Positions 61,157 through 64,000 of a stretch of DNA of 64,000 nt are shown one piece after another. The notes below the pieces were generated by a model that saw only the letters and a program-made list of their open reading frames with translations, was not told the DNA's origin and made no database searches. Position 1 is the first letter of the stretch, and the number at the start of each line of letters is the position of its first letter. The position numbers were made by a program, and so were the translations under genes. Source of the stretch: Verrucomicrobiota bacterium (GTDB lineage: Bacteria > Verrucomicrobiota > Verrucomicrobiia > Opitutales > UBA953); the NCBI GenBank assembly GCA_026397955.1, contig JAPLTV010000014.1:62001-126000 (forward strand), given 5' to 3'.

Positions 61157-62002
61157 ATGACGCACGCAGCGGAGCTGGCGACCTTGGAGCGCCTCCTCGA
61201 CGACCCCTCCCCGGTCGTCCGCCTCGCCGTGCTCGGCAAGATCAAGGCCGCTGGGCTGCCTGGCGTCCTCTGGCTCGAAACCCTGACTAAAGACGAAGCA
61301 CTCGCGGCCCACGCCCGCACCTTGCTCGCCGACCTGCGCACGCCGGAAGCGGCCGCCCACTCCTTCCTCGCACATATCCGCGACCCTCACTGCGATTTGG
61401 AAGCAGCGTGCCTCCTGCTCGAACGCGCCACTGACCCGTCTTTGGCCGATGACGCCTACTCCGCCGAACTGGACCGACTGGCAGATCGCATCCGCGAACT
61501 CATCGCCGAACCGCTCGACGTCCGTGCGAAGTGCCGCCTGCTCTGCCGTGTGATCTTCGGCGAAGAAGGCTATCGCGGCGCCCAAGAAAGCTTCGCCGTA
61601 CCGTCCTCCTCCCTGCTCTCGCAGGTCATCCACAGCCGACGCGGCATCCCGATCTCGCTCTGCCTGATCTTCCTACTCGTCGCCCGCCGCCTCGGCTTAC
61701 CCGTCGAACCGGTCGGCCTGCCCGGCCGTTTCATGGTCGGCATCTTCCGCGGCCGCGAGCCACTCTACATCGACTGCTACGAAGGCGGCGCTTTCCGCAC
61801 CCGCGCGGAAGTTCAGCTGCTGCTGCTCGATAACCAGTTGCCGGCCGACGAAGCGTTCCTGCTCCCAGTCACCACGCACCAGACGCTCGCGCGCTGCTGC
61901 CGCAACCTCGTGTCGCAGTTCGAAGCCCAAGGCGACGACCGTAGCAGCCGGCTGTTCCTCACCTTCGTCCACGCTCTGGAAAAGACCGATGAGCGCTCCT
62001 GA
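61157..62002 (+). CDS. SirB1-family transglutaminase-like protein
   Basis: 281 residues. The N-terminal part has HEAT-like helices ([20 protein letters not shown]), followed by the SirB1/transglut_core2 region: [60 protein letters not shown] and [10 protein letters not shown]. Members of this family are linked to glutamyl or protein modification only weakly, so no substrate is offered. The typical nearby prmC/sirB2 or kdsA genes are absent. The stop overlaps the aroE start by 14 bp. Confidence 0.87.
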   Translation: MTHAAELATLERLLDDPSPVVRLAVLGKIKAAGLPGVLWLETLTKDEALAAHARTLLADLRTPEAAAHSFLAHIRDPHCDLEAACLLLERATDPSLADDAYSAELDRLADRIRELIAEPLDVRAKCRLLCRVIFGEEGYRGAQESFAVPSSSLLSQVIHSRRGIPISLCLIFLLVARRLGLPVEPVGLPGRFMVGIFRGREPLYIDCYEGGAFRTRAEVQLLLLDNQLPADEAFLLPVTTHQTLARCCRNLVSQFEAQGDDRSSRLFLTFVHALEKTDERS

Positions 62003-62876
62003 TACCCTCACGCTCGCATCCCTGCGAACGACCGAGTTCGCACCCGGCCAGCTCGGCGTGCTCGGCGACCCGATCGCGCACTCGCTCAGCCCGGCGATGC
62101 ACAACGCCGCCATCGCGATACTGCTCCCGACGAACCCACGCCTCGCCGGCGTGCGCTACCATCGCCTGCACATCACCGCGGAAGAACTCCCGGCTGCGCT
62201 CGCCTTGCTGCACGCCAAGGGCTTCGCCGGCGTCAATCTCACGGTGCCGCACAAGATCCAGGCACTCTCGATCGCCGAGTCCCTCTCGCCGGAAGCCCGC
62301 CGCGCCGAATCCGTCAACACGCTCGTCCGCACCGCGACCGGCTGGACTGGTCACACCACCGATGGCCAAGGCTTCCTGGAAGCCCTCCGCGAACGATCCG
62401 GCCGCACGACCAAAGGCCGACCGGTGATCCTGCTCGGCTCGGGGGGCGCCGCCCGCGCCGTGGCCGCGGCCTGCCTCGCTGACGGCTGCACCTCGCTCCA
62501 CCTGCACAACCGCGACACCGCCAAGGCCGCCGCCCTCGCCTCCGTGCTCGCCGACGCTCGCGTCCATTCTGCCGGCCTCACCGAGATCAAGGCCTCCCCT
62601 GACGCCGTCATCGTCAACTGCACGACGCTCGGCCTGAAGCCTTCCGACGCTTCGCCCTTCCCTGCGGCGCTCCTCGCGCCCGGACAATTCATCTTCGACA
62701 CCACGTACGGCAGCGAAGCCTCTCGCCTACTCAAGGACGCCCACGAACGTGGCATCACCTGCTGCGACGGACGTTCGATGCTGCGCTGGCAAGGAGCGCT
62801 CGCCTTCCGCCTCTGGAACGGCATGCTTCCCCCTGAAGCCCCGATGCGTGCCGCGCTCGGCGAAACCGCCCCTTGA
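61989..62876 (+). CDS. aroE: Shikimate dehydrogenase
   Basis: 295 residues from an ATG inside the SirB1 gene's tail. It reduces 3-dehydroshikimate in the aromatic amino acid pathway. The shikimate site is GVLGDPIAHSLSPAMHNAAI, the catalytic Lys is in GVNLTVPHKIQ, TTDGQGFL contains the family Asp, and the NADP motif is LLGSGGAARAVAAACL. The C-terminal DTTYGSEASRLLKDAHERGITCCDGRSMLRWQGALAFRLW is typical. The prepilin peptidase begins 4 bp downstream. Confidence 0.95.
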   Translation: MSAPDTLTLASLRTTEFAPGQLGVLGDPIAHSLSPAMHNAAIAILLPTNPRLAGVRYHRLHITAEELPAALALLHAKGFAGVNLTVPHKIQALSIAESLSPEARRAESVNTLVRTATGWTGHTTDGQGFLEALRERSGRTTKGRPVILLGSGGAARAVAAACLADGCTSLHLHNRDTAKAAALASVLADARVHSAGLTEIKASPDAVIVNCTTLGLKPSDASPFPAALLAPGQFIFDTTYGSEASRLLKDAHERGITCCDGRSMLRWQGALAFRLWNGMLPPEAPMRAALGETAP

Positions 62877-62880
62877 CCTC

Positions 62881-63738
62881 ATGACGCTCGTCGACCTGCA
62901 GAACTTCGCCAAGCTCCACCCAGGCATGGCCGCCTTGAGTGCCGGAGCCTTCGGCGCTTGCGTCGGCAGCTTCCTCAACGTCTGCATCCATCGCCTGCCC
63001 AAAGGAGAATCGATCGTCTCCCCGGGGTCGCATTGCGCCTGCGGCCAGCCGATCCCTTTCTGGTACAACATCCCGCTCTTCGGCTGGCTCTTCCTGCGTG
63101 GCCGCGCGAAGTGCTGCGGCGCGAGCATCTCCGTCCGCTACCCGCTCGTCGAGCTCATCACCGCCCTGCTTTTCATCGCGGCTTGGACGTTCCTGCCTCC
63201 GGCGAAAGCCGCGGTCGCTTGCGTCTACCTGCCGCTGCTCGTGCTGCTCGCTGGTTGCGACCTCGACGACATGATGGTGCCCGATGCCCCGAACTTCGCA
63301 CTGGTCGGCACGGGCATCATCCTTGCGATGCTGGTCCCTTCGATCCACGGAGAGACCCTGCATTCGATTGAAGCCGTGAATCGCTTCCGCGCCCTGATGG
63401 ATGCCTTGATCGGCGTCGCCGTTGGTACGGCCTTGGTCTGGTGGATCCGGACCATCGGCAGCGTGATGGCTGGCCGTGAAGCCATGGGCGAAGCGGACAT
63501 CATCCTTTGCGCCGGGGTCGGCGCCTACTGCGGCTGGCAAGGTGCTCTTTTTTGTCTTTTCGGGGGGTCGGTCATCGGGGTCATCACCGCTCTTCCCGGC
63601 CTGATTCAGGCCAAAATAAAGGGGGAAGAGTACGCCGGAGTGGTGCCTTTCGTCCCCAGCATGGCCATCGCCGGGGCGGTCTGGTTCTTCCGCGGGCCCG
63701 AGCTGGTCACCCTTTGGCGGGGCTGGACCGCATCGTGA
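62881..63738 (+). CDS. pilD: Prepilin peptidase (PilD/GspO type), atypical motifs
   Basis: 285 residues from the ATG at 62881 (MTLVDLQNFAKLHPGMAALS); the track ORF extends back into aroE. It is an integral membrane aspartic protease that cleaves and often methylates type IV prepilins. CVGSFLNVCIHRLPKGESIVSPGSHC and ISVRYPLVELITALLF are diagnostic, and the first catalytic Asp lies in CDLDDMMVPD. Two departures are seen: the tetra-Cys zinc site is degenerate (CAC and CC instead of paired CxxC), and the second catalytic motif reads GEAD rather than GxGD. It should process pilins for the motors at 12.8-18.6 kb (inference). Confidence 0.91.
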   Translation: MTLVDLQNFAKLHPGMAALSAGAFGACVGSFLNVCIHRLPKGESIVSPGSHCACGQPIPFWYNIPLFGWLFLRGRAKCCGASISVRYPLVELITALLFIAAWTFLPPAKAAVACVYLPLLVLLAGCDLDDMMVPDAPNFALVGTGIILAMLVPSIHGETLHSIEAVNRFRALMDALIGVAVGTALVWWIRTIGSVMAGREAMGEADIILCAGVGAYCGWQGALFCLFGGSVIGVITALPGLIQAKIKGEEYAGVVPFVPSMAIAGAVWFFRGPELVTLWRGWTAS

Positions 63739-63793
63739 ATCATTCTGACTTGTCAGCCCCCTCCCCGCGTCCAATCATCGAACTCACCCCACT

Positions 63794-64000
63794 ATGAAGC
63801 AGCTCGCCCTTGCTACCTTGATCGCTTCCGCCGCCCTCGTCGGTTGCACCACCTACGACACCCCTAACCATGGTCGGAATGTCTCGATGGAACCCGCCCA
63901 TAACTTCCTTGGCCTCGTCAAGGTCGAGTCTGGCTCCTTTGCCCCGAACGAACAGCCTACCATCGGCGTCAACATGCGTGAATTCTCCAGCCGTCGCATC
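63794..64000 (+). CDS. Putative lipoprotein (3' end outside window)
   Basis: 69 codons visible. It opens MKQLALATLIASAALVGCTTYD with a clear lipobox (LVGC), so it is exported and lipidated. The rest (AHNFLGLVKVESGSFAPNEQPTIGVNMREFSS) has no recognised domain. It is 55 bp after the prepilin peptidase on the same strand. Function unknown. Confidence 0.8.
   Translation, partial: MKQLALATLIASAALVGCTTYDTPNHGRNVSMEPAHNFLGLVKVESGSFAPNEQPTIGVNMREFSSRRI

Overview
This 64-kb window is GC-rich chromosomal DNA from a Gram-negative bacterium. It carries lipid A synthesis (lpxB), outer-membrane porins, type IV pilus motors, RodA/MurA cell-wall genes, a DUF4337 protein, both RNase G and RNase Y, and mostly weak Shine-Dalgarno sequences. 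Together these suggest a member of the Verrucomicrobiota, probably an Opitutia-like lineage. That placement is inference from gene content and protein style; no 16S gene is present. Nearly all of the window is housekeeping sequence, densely packed, with clear intrinsic terminators. I see no transposon, prophage or CRISPR array.

Layout. 1-12.3 kb: the N-terminal part of MutL (cut by the window edge) diverges from a YyaL-type thioredoxin-domain protein. A TPR membrane protein follows. A minus-strand block then holds three related membrane or secreted von Willebrand factor A (VWA)-like proteins, a hotdog thioesterase, an Agl23-like membrane protein and a divergent ApbE-like protein. 12.4-12.8 kb: initiator tRNA-Met, an AT-rich structured spacer and two terminators. 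12.8-18.6 kb: type IV pilus motor genes (pilB-pilT-pilB-pilC in transcription order). 18.7-26.6 kb: coaE, ftsH, tilS, serS, a zinc-ribbon membrane protein, a DUF4337 protein, ndk and ispF. 26.7-33.5 kb: tRNA-Cys and an arginine operon argC-J-B-D-F-G. 33.6-36.8 kb: rplM-rpsI, a TorF-like outer-membrane protein and icd. 36.9-39.4 kb: a double ribbon-helix-helix protein with a lysine-rich tail, divergent from a P1B-4-type metal ATPase. 39.5-45.3 kb: RNase G with rodA, divergent from RNase Y and an RGG-rich disordered protein. 45.3-49.9 kb: murA, ruvB, proBA and tRNA-Asp. 50-53.2 kb: the carboxyspermidine/carboxynorspermidine polyamine pair and an Ala-rich coiled-coil protein. 53.2-60.9 kb: Vsr endonuclease, an OprP-like porin, a three-gene overlapping lpxB operon and clpB. 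61.1-64 kb: a SirB1-like transglutaminase-fold protein, aroE, a prepilin peptidase and the start of a lipoprotein gene.

How the genes work together. The pilB/pilT/pilC block and the distant prepilin peptidase belong to one pilus system, although no pilin gene lies here. The six arg genes cover glutamate-derived ornithine synthesis through to argininosuccinate; argH is absent from the window. proBA and the polyamine pair add neighbouring amino-acid and polyamine routes. rng, rny and the RGG protein form a possible RNA-metabolism neighbourhood. The most promising undescribed material is the trio of VWA-like proteins at 8.3-12.3 kb, followed by the RGG protein beside RNase Y and the double-RHH protein with a histone-H1-like tail.
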